From the NCBI RefSeq assembly GCF_005049235.1, contig NZ_SUMD01000003.1, positions 124,001-188,000 on the forward strand: 64,000 bases of DNA, read 5' to 3'. The DNA is from Rhodococcus oryzae. Lineage in GTDB: Bacteria > Actinomycetota > Actinomycetes > Mycobacteriales > Mycobacteriaceae. Positions 1 to 7,476 of the stretch are shown here, piece after piece (positions within the stretch are counted from its first letter, which is position 1; each line of letters begins with the position of its first letter). Under the pieces are notes generated by a model, which saw only the letters and a program-made list of their open reading frames with translations, made no database searches and was not told the DNA's origin. The position numbers and the translations under genes are program-made.

Positions 1-1043
1 ACGAGAAAGTAGATGTTGGACTCGAGTGCGGCCGACGGTCTTCCCACTCCGGCCAGCTCCGCGGCGACGTCGATGTCGACGGGAACCGCACACAGCGTCG
101 CCACCGAGGACAGCGCAGCATCGAGTCCCCTGTCGGTGAGGATCGGCGGATGCAGTCCACGAGTCAGTGCGCGGATCTCGCCGATGGCGTTCTTCGTTTC
201 CCGGTGGGCGTCGTCGAGCAGCGTGCGAAGCGTCTCGTCCTCGGAAGCCGCCACGCGGGATCGCGCCTGCCCCAGGGAGATCGACACCGATACCAATCGC
301 TGCTGTGCGCCGTCGTGCAGGTCGCGCTCGATGCGCCGTCGGTCTGCCTCAGCGGCATCGATCACCCTGGCGCGGGACTCGGTCAGCTGCGCCATGCGTT
401 CCTGGGTGGTCGAGGCGCCCAACAGCATTCGGGTGCACCACCAATCGGCCCGAGCAAGGGAGGACACGAGCAGCGGGGTGAGCAGCATCAGCCATACCGC
501 GCCGACAGCGCCGACAGCGCCGACGGCCAACATTGCCGGCAGTCCAACAAAGTGCTCTCGCAGCTCGGAATCCCGAGGGTCGGTGAGCAGCCATGCGACG
601 GGAGCCAGCGTCAGGGTCAGGGGTGCGGTGAACAGGGCGGCGACCACGATCGGAAGCAGGACTCCCAGTGGGATTCGCAGGAACCAGTAGGCGAGCGAAC
701 GCCACAGTGCCGGGTCGCGGGCTGTCGCGACGAACCGGGCCCGCCGGGTGGGACCGCCGGGACGTTCGGGCTCGGCGATTCGACCGCCGCCGAGGAATCG
801 GACCGCGGCCCGTTGGGCCGCGTCGGCGCCCCGGACCGCCGGAATGGTGCAGGCGAACACGAGGACCCCGAGCAAGGCCATCGGCAGGGTGAGTGCGACG
901 GCGGCGAGGAGGGTGATCAACAGCAGGCCGACGATTCCGGAGAGCACGGCGGACAACAGTGAGAGCACGGCCAGCCACCAGTCGACGCTGAGCCAGGCGC
1001 GCAGCGGGTTGCGGCGGATCGGCAACGAACCGGGTGCGGTCAC
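1..1043 (-). CDS. Sensor histidine kinase, NarL-partner type (3' end outside window)
   Basis: Membrane sensor kinase of a two-component system; it would phosphorylate a NarL/LuxR-type response regulator, probably encoded just beyond the window edge. The reverse strand reads open from a GTG at 1043, preceded by GAGAGG, to base 1. The N-terminal half has about four hydrophobic segments in two pairs, resembling the actinobacterial Sensor (PF13796-type) domain. Next comes the HisKA_3 phosphoacceptor motif RRRIERDLHDGAQQRL, with the phosphorylated His in DLHDG, then the dimerisation helices (GEIRALTRGLHPPIL). The ATPase domain is cut off. A 24-bp near-palindrome lies between this gene and the divergent DedA-like gene, suggesting autoregulation. 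The family is clear; the signal sensed is unknown. Confidence 0.88.
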   Translation of the reverse strand, partial: MTAPGSLPIRRNPLRAWLSVDWWLAVLSLLSAVLSGIVGLLLITLLAAVALTLPMALLGVLVFACTIPAVRGADAAQRAAVRFLGGGRIAEPERPGGPTRRARFVATARDPALWRSLAYWFLRIPLGVLLPIVVAALFTAPLTLTLAPVAWLLTDPRDSELREHFVGLPAMLAVGAVGAVGAVWLMLLTPLLVSSLARADWWCTRMLLGASTTQERMAQLTESRARVIDAAEADRRRIERDLHDGAQQRLVSVSISLGQARSRVAASEDETLRTLLDDAHRETKNAIGEIRALTRGLHPPILTDRGLDAALSSVATLCAVPVDIDVAAELAGVGRPSAALESNIYFL

Positions 1044-1128
1044 AGTGCTGCCTCTCGCGGTCGGTTCGATGCTTCGATCCCACCATAGGGCCGCGCACGA
1101 CCGGGGTCTGGCGGGCGGGCCCACGAGC

Positions 1129-1152
1129 CCTGGTAGGGAAATCCATACCAGG
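1129..1152. promoter_or_regulatory. 24-bp near-palindromic operator
   Basis: Arms CCTGGTA and TACCAGG are perfect inverted repeats. Inside them GGA and TCC also pair, leaving only the centre and one base each side unmatched. It lies between the divergent sensor kinase (start 1043) and DedA-like gene (start 1207), about 85 bp upstream of the kinase. Dyads of this size are typical for NarL/LuxR response regulators, so binding by the cognate regulator is inferred. Confidence 0.6.
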
Positions 1153-1206
1153 AGTTCGTGGGCGTTCCAGGCAGATTCGGGGGCGGCGCTCGGACAGGCT
1201 GGTTCC

Positions 1207-1845
1207 ATGGACATTCCCGACCTGCCGTCGATGGTGACCGGTCTCGGCCGCATGCTCGACGTGGACAACCTGACGTTGGCGCCCGCGCCGCTGCTGTTCG
1301 TGGTCGTGGCGGTGTTGTTGGTGGTCGAGTCGGGTTACCTGATCGGACTCGTGTTGCCTGGAAACAGCATCCCGCTGACCCTCGGAATGCTGGTGGCGAG
1401 TGGCGCTCTCCACACGGTCCACGCGGTGGTCGTGGTGGCGGTGTCGTCGTGCGCGGGCGCCCAGCTGGCTTTTGCTCGGGCGCGTCGGCACGGGACATGC
1501 GTCCTCCCCGAAGTACTCGGCCGCCCACTGCCTGACCGGGTCGCGGCCTGGCAGCGGTGGCTGCACGAGCAGTCGGATTCGAGACCGCGTTCGATCGCCG
1601 TTTGCGGTCACATGATCGGCGGCGTGCGGACGCTTGCGCCTCGCGTCCTGGCCGGAACACGTCTTCGCCGAAGCGATTTCACTATGGTGAGCGTTGCCGC
1701 AGCCACCCTGTGGGCGATCGCCCTTGTCTCGGTTGGCTCGATTGTCGGCGACAACGAGGTACTGCGGACCGCCTACGGTTTTGCGTGGATTCCAGTGGTG
1801 CTCGTCGCGGTGGGGAGCCGGCTTCGCGATAGGTCGCGGCTCTGA
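1207..1845 (+). CDS. DedA-like (SNARE-associated) membrane protein
   Basis: Predicted 212-residue inner-membrane protein. Hydrophobic segments lie near residues 25-45, 52-82, 150-172 and 178-200. The segment GYLIGLVLPGNSIPLTLGML, following an acidic residue (VVES), resembles the N-terminal re-entrant region of DedA/VTT proteins (xxExxxxxxPGxxxL), a family linked to undecaprenyl-phosphate or phospholipid flipping and envelope homeostasis. The conserved arginine of DedA helices could correspond to GGVRTLAPRVLAG near residue 140. The start is the ATG at 1207; longer in-frame extensions read through the kinase promoter. It diverges from the sensor kinase across a shared palindrome and ends 10 bp from the convergent HAD gene. 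Family assignment is moderate because the protein is diverged. Confidence 0.7.
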   Translation: MDIPDLPSMVTGLGRMLDVDNLTLAPAPLLFVVVAVLLVVESGYLIGLVLPGNSIPLTLGMLVASGALHTVHAVVVVAVSSCAGAQLAFARARRHGTCVLPEVLGRPLPDRVAAWQRWLHEQSDSRPRSIAVCGHMIGGVRTLAPRVLAGTRLRRSDFTMVSVAAATLWAIALVSVGSIVGDNEVLRTAYGFAWIPVVLVAVGSRLRDRSRL

Positions 1846-1854
1846 GCCGCGGCG

Positions 1855-2652
1855 TCAGAAGGGGTTTGCCGTCCGCCCGACCAGGTCGGCCACCGACTCG
1901 ATGACCCGTGTCGGCCGGTACGGGAACATCTCGACCGACGCGCGGGTGGAGATGCCGGTGAGCACGAGGATGGTCTGCAGCCCGGCCTCGAGGCCGGAGA
2001 CGACGTCGGTGTCCATCCGGTCGCCGATCATCAGGGTATGTTCGGAGTGCGCGCCGATCGCCCGCAGCGCCGAGCGCATCATCAACGGGTTCGGCTTGCC
2101 CACGTAGTACGGCTCCCGCCCGGTGGCCCTGGTGATCAGCGCCGCCACCGACCCGGTCGCGGGCAGCGAACCCTCTCGCGACGGTCCGGTCGCGTCCGGG
2201 TTGGTGGCGAGGAACCGGGCGCCGCGCTCGATCAGTCGGATGGCGGTGGTGATCGCCTCGAAGGAGTAGGTGCGGGTCTCGCCCAGCACCACGTAGTCCG
2301 GATCCCGATCCGTTAGCACGTACCCGATGTCGTGCAGGGCGGTCGTGAGCCCGGACTCGCCGACGACGTAGGCGCTGCCGTTCGGGCGCTGGGTGCGCAG
2401 GAAGGTCGCCGTGGCCAGCGCCGAGGTCCAGATCGCCTTCTCGGGGATGTCGAGACCGGTCTGCACCAGGCGGGCGCGCAGGTCGCGGGGAGTGCGGATC
2501 GAGTTGTTGGTCAGCACCACGAACGGGGTGCCTGCCGCCTGCAGCTCGGCCAGGAACTCGTCGGCCCCCGGGATCAGGTGGTCCTCGTGGACGAGGACGC
2601 CGTCCATGTCCATGAGGTAGGTCCAGCCGGTGGTCTGCTCGTCGGTGGTCAC
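1855..2652 (-). CDS. HAD-superfamily (NagD/IIA subfamily) phosphatase
   Basis: Cytosolic phosphatase of the HAD-IIA group (NagD / 4-nitrophenylphosphatase-like), 265 residues as expected. Motif I is DMDGVL near residue 16, with the nucleophile as first Asp; motif II is VLTNNS; the motif III lysine lies in GKPNPLMM; motif IV is MIGDRMDTDV. The C2 cap lies between motifs II and III. Family members dephosphorylate nucleotide monophosphates, 2-phosphoglycolate or glycerol phosphates; which substrate applies cannot be told here. Translation starts at GTG 2652, and that codon lies inside a perfect 8+8 bp inverted repeat. The short product and absence of partners suggest housekeeping metabolite repair. 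Confidence 0.9.
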   Translation of the reverse strand: MTTDEQTTGWTYLMDMDGVLVHEDHLIPGADEFLAELQAAGTPFVVLTNNSIRTPRDLRARLVQTGLDIPEKAIWTSALATATFLRTQRPNGSAYVVGESGLTTALHDIGYVLTDRDPDYVVLGETRTYSFEAITTAIRLIERGARFLATNPDATGPSREGSLPATGSVAALITRATGREPYYVGKPNPLMMRSALRAIGAHSEHTLMIGDRMDTDVVSGLEAGLQTILVLTGISTRASVEMFPYRPTRVIESVADLVGRTANPF

Positions 2653-2670
2653 GGGTCAATTGTGACCCGT
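2651..2670. promoter_or_regulatory. 20-bp palindromic operator over the HAD start codon
   Basis: ACGGGTCA, four bases (ATTG), then TGACCCGT: perfect 8-bp arms. The GTG start of the HAD gene (2652-2650) overlaps the left arm, so a bound repressor would block initiation. On the reverse strand no Shine-Dalgarno is visible between the dyad and the start, consistent with a leaderless or near-leaderless transcript. The binding factor is unknown. Confidence 0.6.
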
Positions 2671-2710
2671 GCGCGCCCCTCCCGTGTTTGTCGCCGAGTC
2701 CGGACGGTCG

Positions 2711-3226
2711 TCAGAATCGGCGGACCTGGTTGATCGGGGGTAGTTCGGACAGCGGGGTCAGCCCGATGGGCACGCCTGCTCCGTAGGCATTGAAGACCTG
2801 CCCGAAGCCGGCGTAGATGCCGACGTGGTCGTTCACGGTGCGGAAGGTGATGATGTCGCCGGGCGCCATCGCCCATGCGGGGACGGAGTTGCCTGCCCAC
2901 GCCTGCTGCTGGCTGACTCGCGGCAGCTGCACCCCGGCCTGTCGGAACGCCCACTGGGTCAGGCCGGAGCAGTCCCAGGCGTTGGGGCCGGTGCCGCCCC
3001 AGAGGTAGGGCTTCCCGGTCTGGGTGGTGGCCGCCGCCAGCGCGATGAGACCAGCGGGGCTCGGGACGGGCAGGGCGAACTCGGAGCTGCCCGCGCTCCC
3101 GGAGCTGCCGGGCTGGGCCAGGGCCGGTGCGACGGGCAATGTCACGAGGCAGGCCGCCAGCGCTGTCCCGGCGAGTGCCCTGCGTAGGTACTTCCCGGAT
3201 CTGCCGTTCGTTGTCGATGGGGTCAC
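2711..3226 (-). CDS. Secreted NlpC/P60 peptidoglycan hydrolase
   Basis: Exported cell-wall hydrolase of the NlpC/P60 (C40) family, expected to cut the D-Glu/DAP peptide bond in stem peptides. The start is GTG 3226 with GAGGAGG seven bases upstream; longer in-frame extensions lack a ribosome site. Residues 1-38 form a signal peptide (twin Arg, hydrophobic core, ALA-Q cleavage). The NlpC/P60 domain spans about 60-171: catalytic Cys86 in WDCSGL, His134 in NDHVGIY, and the third polar residue at about Asn146 in VFNAYG, where many relatives have His. There is no coiled coil or SH3 module, so this is a minimal 171-residue enzyme similar to short Rip-type hydrolases. It diverges from the DUF202 gene. 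Confidence 0.9.
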   Translation of the reverse strand: MTPSTTNGRSGKYLRRALAGTALAACLVTLPVAPALAQPGSSGSAGSSEFALPVPSPAGLIALAAATTQTGKPYLWGGTGPNAWDCSGLTQWAFRQAGVQLPRVSQQQAWAGNSVPAWAMAPGDIITFRTVNDHVGIYAGFGQVFNAYGAGVPIGLTPLSELPPINQVRRF

Positions 3227-3397
3227 GGAAATGTCCTCCTCGGTGGGGCACCTGGGAATGGATCTCTGACACCTTGGATCACAGAACAGTCGCGGAGTGT
3301 TACAGGTCACTGCACAGTGTGGCCCACAGCGCAACAGTCCGGGGGCGAACCGGCGCGGATTCGACACCAGTGCGCCGGCCGGTGCGAAGATCACCCC

Positions 3398-3739
3398 GTG
3401 GCGGAAATCGAGCGGCCCGATGAGCGGTTCACCCTGGCGAGCGAGCGGACGTTCCTGGCGTGGATGCGGACCTCGCTCGGGTTCCTGGCCGGTGGTATCG
3501 CGATGGTCCACCTGGTGCCCGACTTCAGCACCGGGTGGGTGCGCACCCTGCTCGGGCTCATCCTGATCCTGCTGTCCGTGGCCGCCTCGCTGGTCGGGAT
3601 GCGGCGCTGGCTGCAGGTCCGGCATGCGCTCGAGCGCGGCGCGCCGATGCCCGAGGCCAGGGAGTTGTGGCTGTTCGCGGTCGCCGTGTCGCTGGTCGCG
3701 GGGTTCACCGTGGTGGTGACAGTGATCGGCGCGCTATGA
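3398..3739 (+). CDS. DUF202 (YidH-type) small membrane protein
   Basis: A 113-residue inner-membrane protein with three hydrophobic helices (about residues 25-45, 52-70 and 88-110). The N-terminal signature RFTLASERTFLAWMRTSLGFLAGG is that of DUF202 proteins, whose molecular function is unknown. GTG 3398 was chosen because the signature follows directly; upstream codons would run into the divergent NlpC/P60 promoter. It is followed by fgd after 100 bp. Nothing in the sequence ties it functionally to its neighbours. Confidence 0.85.
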   Translation: MAEIERPDERFTLASERTFLAWMRTSLGFLAGGIAMVHLVPDFSTGWVRTLLGLILILLSVAASLVGMRRWLQVRHALERGAPMPEARELWLFAVAVSLVAGFTVVVTVIGAL

Positions 3740-3840
3740 GCGGGCGGCGCCGAGGCGAACCCGACCCCCCGTGGCGGGCCGAGAATGTCCCGTGCATAGT
3801 GAGTCTCGGTTGTGACGGGTAGCACTCGCTAGGAGGAACG

Positions 3841-4848
3841 GTGGCTCTCAAGCTCGGGTACAAGGCTTCTGCGGAGCAGTTCGGGCCGCGCGAGTTGGTG
3901 GAACTCGCCGTCCTGGCCGAGGCGCACGGCCTCGACAGCGCGACGGTGAGCGATCACTTCCAGCCGTGGCGGCACAATGGCGGGCACGCGCCGTTCTCCC
4001 TCTCCTGGATGACCGCGGTCGGCGAGCGCACCACCACCCTGCAGCTGGGCACCTCGGTGATGACCCCGACCTTCCGCTACAACCCGGCCGTCGTGGCCCA
4101 GGCGTTCGCGACCATGGGCTGCCTGTACCCGGGACGCATCATGCTCGGCGTCGGCACCGGTGAGGCCCTCAACGAGATCGCCACCGGCTACCAGGGCGAG
4201 TGGCCGGAGTTCAAGGAGCGGTTCGCGCGGCTGCGCGAGTCGGTGCAGCTGATGCGCGCGCTGTGGACCGGCGAGCGCACCGACTTCGAGGGCGAGTACT
4301 ACCGCACCACCGGCGCCTCGATCTACGACGTGCCCGAGGGCGGCATCCCGGTTTACATTGCGGCAGGCGGACCGGTCGTCGCGCGGTACGCGGGTCGAGC
4401 GGGAGACGGCTTCATCTGCACCTCCGGCAAGGGCATGGACCTCTACACCGAGAAGCTGATGCCCGCCGTGGCCGAGGGCGCGGAGAAGGTCGGGCGCGAC
4501 GTCGCCGAGATCGACAAGATGATCGAGATCAAGATCTCCTACGACACCGACCCCGAACTGGCTCTGGAGAACACGCGGTTCTGGGCGCCGCTGTCGCTGA
4601 CGCCCGAGCAGAAGCACTCCATCGAGGACCCGATCGAGATGGAGGCGGCCGCGGACGCGCTGCCGATCGAGCAGGTCGCCAAGCGGTGGATCGTCGCCTC
4701 CGACCCCGACGAGGCTGTCGAGCAGGTCAAGCAGTACACCGACGCGGGCCTGAACCACCTGGTCTTCCACGCCCCCGGTCACGACCAGCGCCGGTTCCTG
4801 GAGCTGTTCGAGCGCGACCTGGCACCGCGGCTGCGCAAGCTCGGATAG
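3841..4848 (+). CDS. fgd: F420-dependent glucose-6-phosphate dehydrogenase
   Basis: Oxidises glucose-6-phosphate to 6-phosphogluconolactone while reducing coenzyme F420, supplying reduced F420 to deazaflavin-dependent reductases. The 335-residue luciferase-like TIM barrel matches M. tuberculosis Fgd1 (336 aa) along its length. Key residues are visible: His39 and Trp43 in SDHFQPW, and the catalytic Glu of [10 protein letters not shown] near residue 108 (His40, Trp44, Glu109 in Fgd1). The GTG start at 3841 follows AGGAGG at 3831-3836. In M. tuberculosis fgd1 directly precedes pta; here about 3.6 kb of extra genes separate them. Presence of fgd indicates that the organism makes F420. Confidence 0.97.
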   Translation: MALKLGYKASAEQFGPRELVELAVLAEAHGLDSATVSDHFQPWRHNGGHAPFSLSWMTAVGERTTTLQLGTSVMTPTFRYNPAVVAQAFATMGCLYPGRIMLGVGTGEALNEIATGYQGEWPEFKERFARLRESVQLMRALWTGERTDFEGEYYRTTGASIYDVPEGGIPVYIAAGGPVVARYAGRAGDGFICTSGKGMDLYTEKLMPAVAEGAEKVGRDVAEIDKMIEIKISYDTDPELALENTRFWAPLSLTPEQKHSIEDPIEMEAAADALPIEQVAKRWIVASDPDEAVEQVKQYTDAGLNHLVFHAPGHDQRRFLELFERDLAPRLRKLG

Positions 4849-4890
4849 CGCGGGCCGGACCGGCGGGCGGGCGCACTAGGCTTGCCGGTC

Positions 4891-5493
4891 ATGGATGCCA
4901 GCGACGAGGTCATGGAAGCAGCACGCCGGATCGGGGCGGTGTTCGGCGGGTTGCCGCAGGTGCTGCGATTCCGGGCCGCGGTCGACGAAGACTCCGACGG
5001 CGAGACCCCGGACGAGGTGTCGATCGCCGTCGGGGACGGTTGCCCGGGTCCGGGTTACGCCTCGTACGCGACGCTGGACATGTCCCGCTTCCCGACGAAT
5101 GTCACCACCGACGACGGCCGTCCGATCCGCACCGAGTTGGTCACGGTGGGGCGCGCCGACTACCGGGCGCTGGCCGACGTGCTCGCGCAGTGCGCCTTCG
5201 CGGTGGGGTCCGGCTCGTTCCACCTGACGCCGAACTGCATCATCCCGAACGCGATCCGCGAGGTGGACCCGGCGCGGTCGATGAAGCACCTGCTCCTGGT
5301 GGTGCCGTTCATCTGGCCGGACCTGGAGATCCTGGTCGACACCGAGGAGAGCGTCGACACCTGGCTGCAGGCGGTGCCGATCAGCGACAGCGAGCTCGAG
5401 TTCTCGGCCGCCAACGGGACCGATCAGCTTTTCCGGCGGCTCGAGGAGGCAGGCGCGGACGTGTCGGACATCGATCGCGCGCCGGTGTTCTGA
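4891..5493 (+). CDS. Suppressor-of-fused (SUFU) domain protein
   Basis: A 200-residue cytosolic protein consisting of a SUFU-like domain. Recognisable segments are TELVTVGRADY (near 68-78), FPNAI-type IIPNAIRE, MKHLLLVVPFIWPDLEIL and the near-invariant AVPISDSELEF close to the C-terminus. Bacterial SUFU proteins are often immunity proteins of polymorphic toxin systems (known from comparative genomics), but no toxin gene is next to it, so a role here is undefined. TAGGCT lies eight bases before ATG 4891, consistent with a leaderless transcript. The last 70 bp overlap the end of the convergent LysR gene. It is inserted between fgd and pta compared with mycobacteria. Confidence 0.85.
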   Translation: MDASDEVMEAARRIGAVFGGLPQVLRFRAAVDEDSDGETPDEVSIAVGDGCPGPGYASYATLDMSRFPTNVTTDDGRPIRTELVTVGRADYRALADVLAQCAFAVGSGSFHLTPNCIIPNAIREVDPARSMKHLLLVVPFIWPDLEILVDTEESVDTWLQAVPISDSELEFSAANGTDQLFRRLEEAGADVSDIDRAPVF

Positions 5494-6377
5494 CGCGCGG
5501 GCAGGCTCAGCCGGGCGTGCGCGACCAGCGCCGCGGCCGCCGAACTGGCCGGGCCGTCCGAGCGCCAGGCAAGCGCGATGCGGCCGCGTAATCCGGGTCG
5601 GGTGATGGTGACGGCCCGCAGCGCACTCGCGTGCGTGTCCGCGACCGTCGTCGGCAGGATGGCCACCCCGAGCCCACGCGCCGCCAGCCGTGCCAGGATG
5701 TTCGGGTCGCTCGCCTCGAACGCGACGCGGGGTGTGAATCCGGCTCGGGCGCAGGCGTTGTCGAGGGCCGTGCGGAGGCCGGTGCCGCGGGGCAAGGCGA
5801 TCAGTTCGCGGTCGCACAGCGCCTCGAGAGTGATGGTGTCGCGGGCGGCCAGTGGGTCGCCCGGCGGGGCCGCGGCGACGAACGGCTCGTCCACGAGGAC
5901 GTGAACGGACACCCCCGGTGGTGGCGGTCCGGCCAGCCCGACGAGCGCGACGTCGAGCCTGCCCTCGCGCAGCGCGCCGAGTAGCCGCGCGGAGGTGTCC
6001 TCCGAGAGCGAGATGCCCACGCCGGGGTGCTCGGCGTGGAAGCCGGCCAGCATGTCCGCCACGGTGACCGTCGGGCCTGCGGTGACCATTCCGACCGACA
6101 CGTGCCCACGAATCAGTCCGGCCAGCTCGTCGACGGCGGCCCGCGCCCCAGCCACCGCGGCGAGGGCGGCCCTGGCGTGGGGGAGCACCGCTTCTCCCGC
6201 GGCGGTCGGCCGGACGGTACGGCCCGAGCGGTCCAGCAGTTCCTGTCCGAGTTCCCGTTCGAGCCGGCGGATCTGCGCGCTGACGCCCGGCTGGGCGACG
6301 TGCACCCGCTCGGCGGCCCGGGTGAAATTCGACTCCTCGACGACCGCGACGAAGTACTCCAGTTGGCGAAGTTCCAT
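5424..6377 (-). CDS. LysR-family transcriptional regulator
   Basis: A 317-residue DNA-binding regulator. The N-terminal winged helix (MELRQLEYFVAVVEESNFTR, then AAERVHVAQPGVSAQIRRLE) is the canonical LysR HTH; residues about 90-290 form the substrate-binding effector domain. It is divergent from the NTF2-like gene at 6494 across 116 bp, the usual arrangement for a LysR protein and its target. On the reverse strand TAGAAT (6391-6386) lies eight bases before the ATG, suggesting leaderless transcription. The last 25 or so residues (RQNTGARSMSDTSAPASSS) are a basic/serine tail beyond the normal end and are antisense to the SUFU gene, so this tail may be a recent extension by stop-codon loss. Confidence 0.93.
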   Translation of the reverse strand: MELRQLEYFVAVVEESNFTRAAERVHVAQPGVSAQIRRLERELGQELLDRSGRTVRPTAAGEAVLPHARAALAAVAGARAAVDELAGLIRGHVSVGMVTAGPTVTVADMLAGFHAEHPGVGISLSEDTSARLLGALREGRLDVALVGLAGPPPPGVSVHVLVDEPFVAAAPPGDPLAARDTITLEALCDRELIALPRGTGLRTALDNACARAGFTPRVAFEASDPNILARLAARGLGVAILPTTVADTHASALRAVTITRPGLRGRIALAWRSDGPASSAAAALVAHARLSLPARQNTGARSMSDTSAPASSSRRKS

Positions 6378-6493
6378 AACCAGAGATTCTAGCTACGAGA
6401 CAAACCAGTTCTTGGACTTATCGCTGCGGTCCTCGCAGGATGGAGTGGTCAGGCACATCAGCTCCGCGCGGAGCGAGAACGAGGGAGACCGCG

Positions 6494-6853
6494 ATGACCG
6501 CAGTACGCGAAAAGGCAACCACCCCAGAGGATCTGGCCAGGATGTTCGTCGAACGAGCCAATGCAGGCGACGCGGCCGGGATCGCCGAGCTGTACGAGCC
6601 CGATGCCGTGCTGGCCTTCCCTCCTGGCAGTGAGACCGTGGGGCGGGAGGCGATCCGTGCCGTCATCGAGCAGCTCCTGGCGAACCGGCCGCACTTCGAG
6701 GTCGAGGAGCCGATGCCGACGGTGCGCAGCGGGGACCTCGCGATGACCTCCACCCGGCCGGCGGACGACACCGGTGGTCGGGTGCAGGTGGTGCGTCGTC
6801 AGCCGGACGGGAGTTGGCTGCGGGTCATGGACCGCCCGGAGGCCCGCGGCTGA
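6494..6853 (+). CDS. NTF2-like (SnoaL/DUF4440 type) protein
   Basis: A 119-residue protein with the NTF2-like alpha+beta barrel pattern: helix EDLARMFVERANAGDAAGIAELY, strand PDAVLAFPPG, helix GREAIRAVIEQLLA, then strands RSGDLAMTS and VQVVRRQPDGSWLRVMDRP. Such proteins act as ketosteroid-isomerase-like enzymes, cyclases or ligand binders; the specific role is not evident. ATG 6494 follows GAGGGAGAC. It is the likely target of the divergent LysR regulator. It converges on the hypothetical gene ending at 6859 with only 5 bp between the stops. Confidence 0.8.
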   Translation: MTAVREKATTPEDLARMFVERANAGDAAGIAELYEPDAVLAFPPGSETVGREAIRAVIEQLLANRPHFEVEEPMPTVRSGDLAMTSTRPADDTGGRVQVVRRQPDGSWLRVMDRPEARG

Positions 6854-6858
6854 GTCGC

Positions 6859-7476
6859 TCACAGACGACGTTCAGGCCGCGGATCGACCGGAATCACGAT
6901 CGGCGGCCGCAGCTCGCGCCGCACCGAGTACTCCGCCTCCCCGTGCAGCAGTTTCTCGCCGCCGGGAACGGACAGGTCCACGGACACCGCACCGGCCTCG
7001 CAGTCGACGGAGTCGATGGCCCCGAGCCGCACCGCGACCGCCGTCTCACACATGCCGAAGGCGATCCGCAGGTCGAACCCGATCCGGGCGACCTCGGTGC
7101 CGTCGATGAGCAGCGCGACCTCCGGCCGGTGCTCGGAGATGACGCGGTAGGGATCGACCAGCATCACCACCTCCTCGCGGCCGGGCGCGGCCGCTGTGAC
7201 GCGCGCGGCCTCGGCGAGGGCCCGGTACTTCTTCAGCCCGGCCAGCAGCAGGGGGCAGGGGTCCTGATCGAGGAAGCGCAACGCGGTGGACAGGATGCGG
7301 CTGTCGATCAGCCGTAGCGCCGAGCGCGGCACCGCCCGGGTGGTGGACACCCGGTCCGGGGTCATCCCGGTCGGCGGCAGGTGGGGCTTCATGCGCGAGG
7401 TCAGGGCGTCGTCGGACTGCTGCCCGAACACCGTGGCGCGCAGGGTCGATCTGGTCACGATCTCAGTTCTGGTCAC
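6859..7476 (-). CDS. Conserved hypothetical protein, 205 aa
   Basis: I do not recognise a domain. The product is soluble, with no signal peptide or membrane helix. The C-terminal half alternates short strands (VVMLVDPYR, VALLIDGTEVARIGF, SVDLSVPGGEKLLHGEAEYSV), suggesting a beta-rich fold. GTG 7476 is chosen because GAGGAG lies eight bases upstream; the next in-frame GTG is 7458. The start lies 14 bp inside the end of the upstream proline-rich gene, so the two are translationally coupled and probably work together. It is inserted in the fgd-pta interval relative to mycobacteria. Confidence 0.75.
   Translation of the reverse strand: MTRTEIVTRSTLRATVFGQQSDDALTSRMKPHLPPTGMTPDRVSTTRAVPRSALRLIDSRILSTALRFLDQDPCPLLLAGLKKYRALAEAARVTAAAPGREEVVMLVDPYRVISEHRPEVALLIDGTEVARIGFDLRIAFGMCETAVAVRLGAIDSVDCEAGAVSVDLSVPGGEKLLHGEAEYSVRRELRPPIVIPVDPRPERRL

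Noticed and set aside
349-1611. Long open frames on both strands across the sensor kinase
   Set aside because: They read out of frame with the HisKA_3 motif and give Arg/Pro-rich products; shadows of the kinase and DedA-like genes.
6378-6493. Specific LysR T-N11-A box between lysR and the NTF2-like gene
   Set aside because: ATAAC and ACTTAT flank the region but the arms match too poorly to call an operator.
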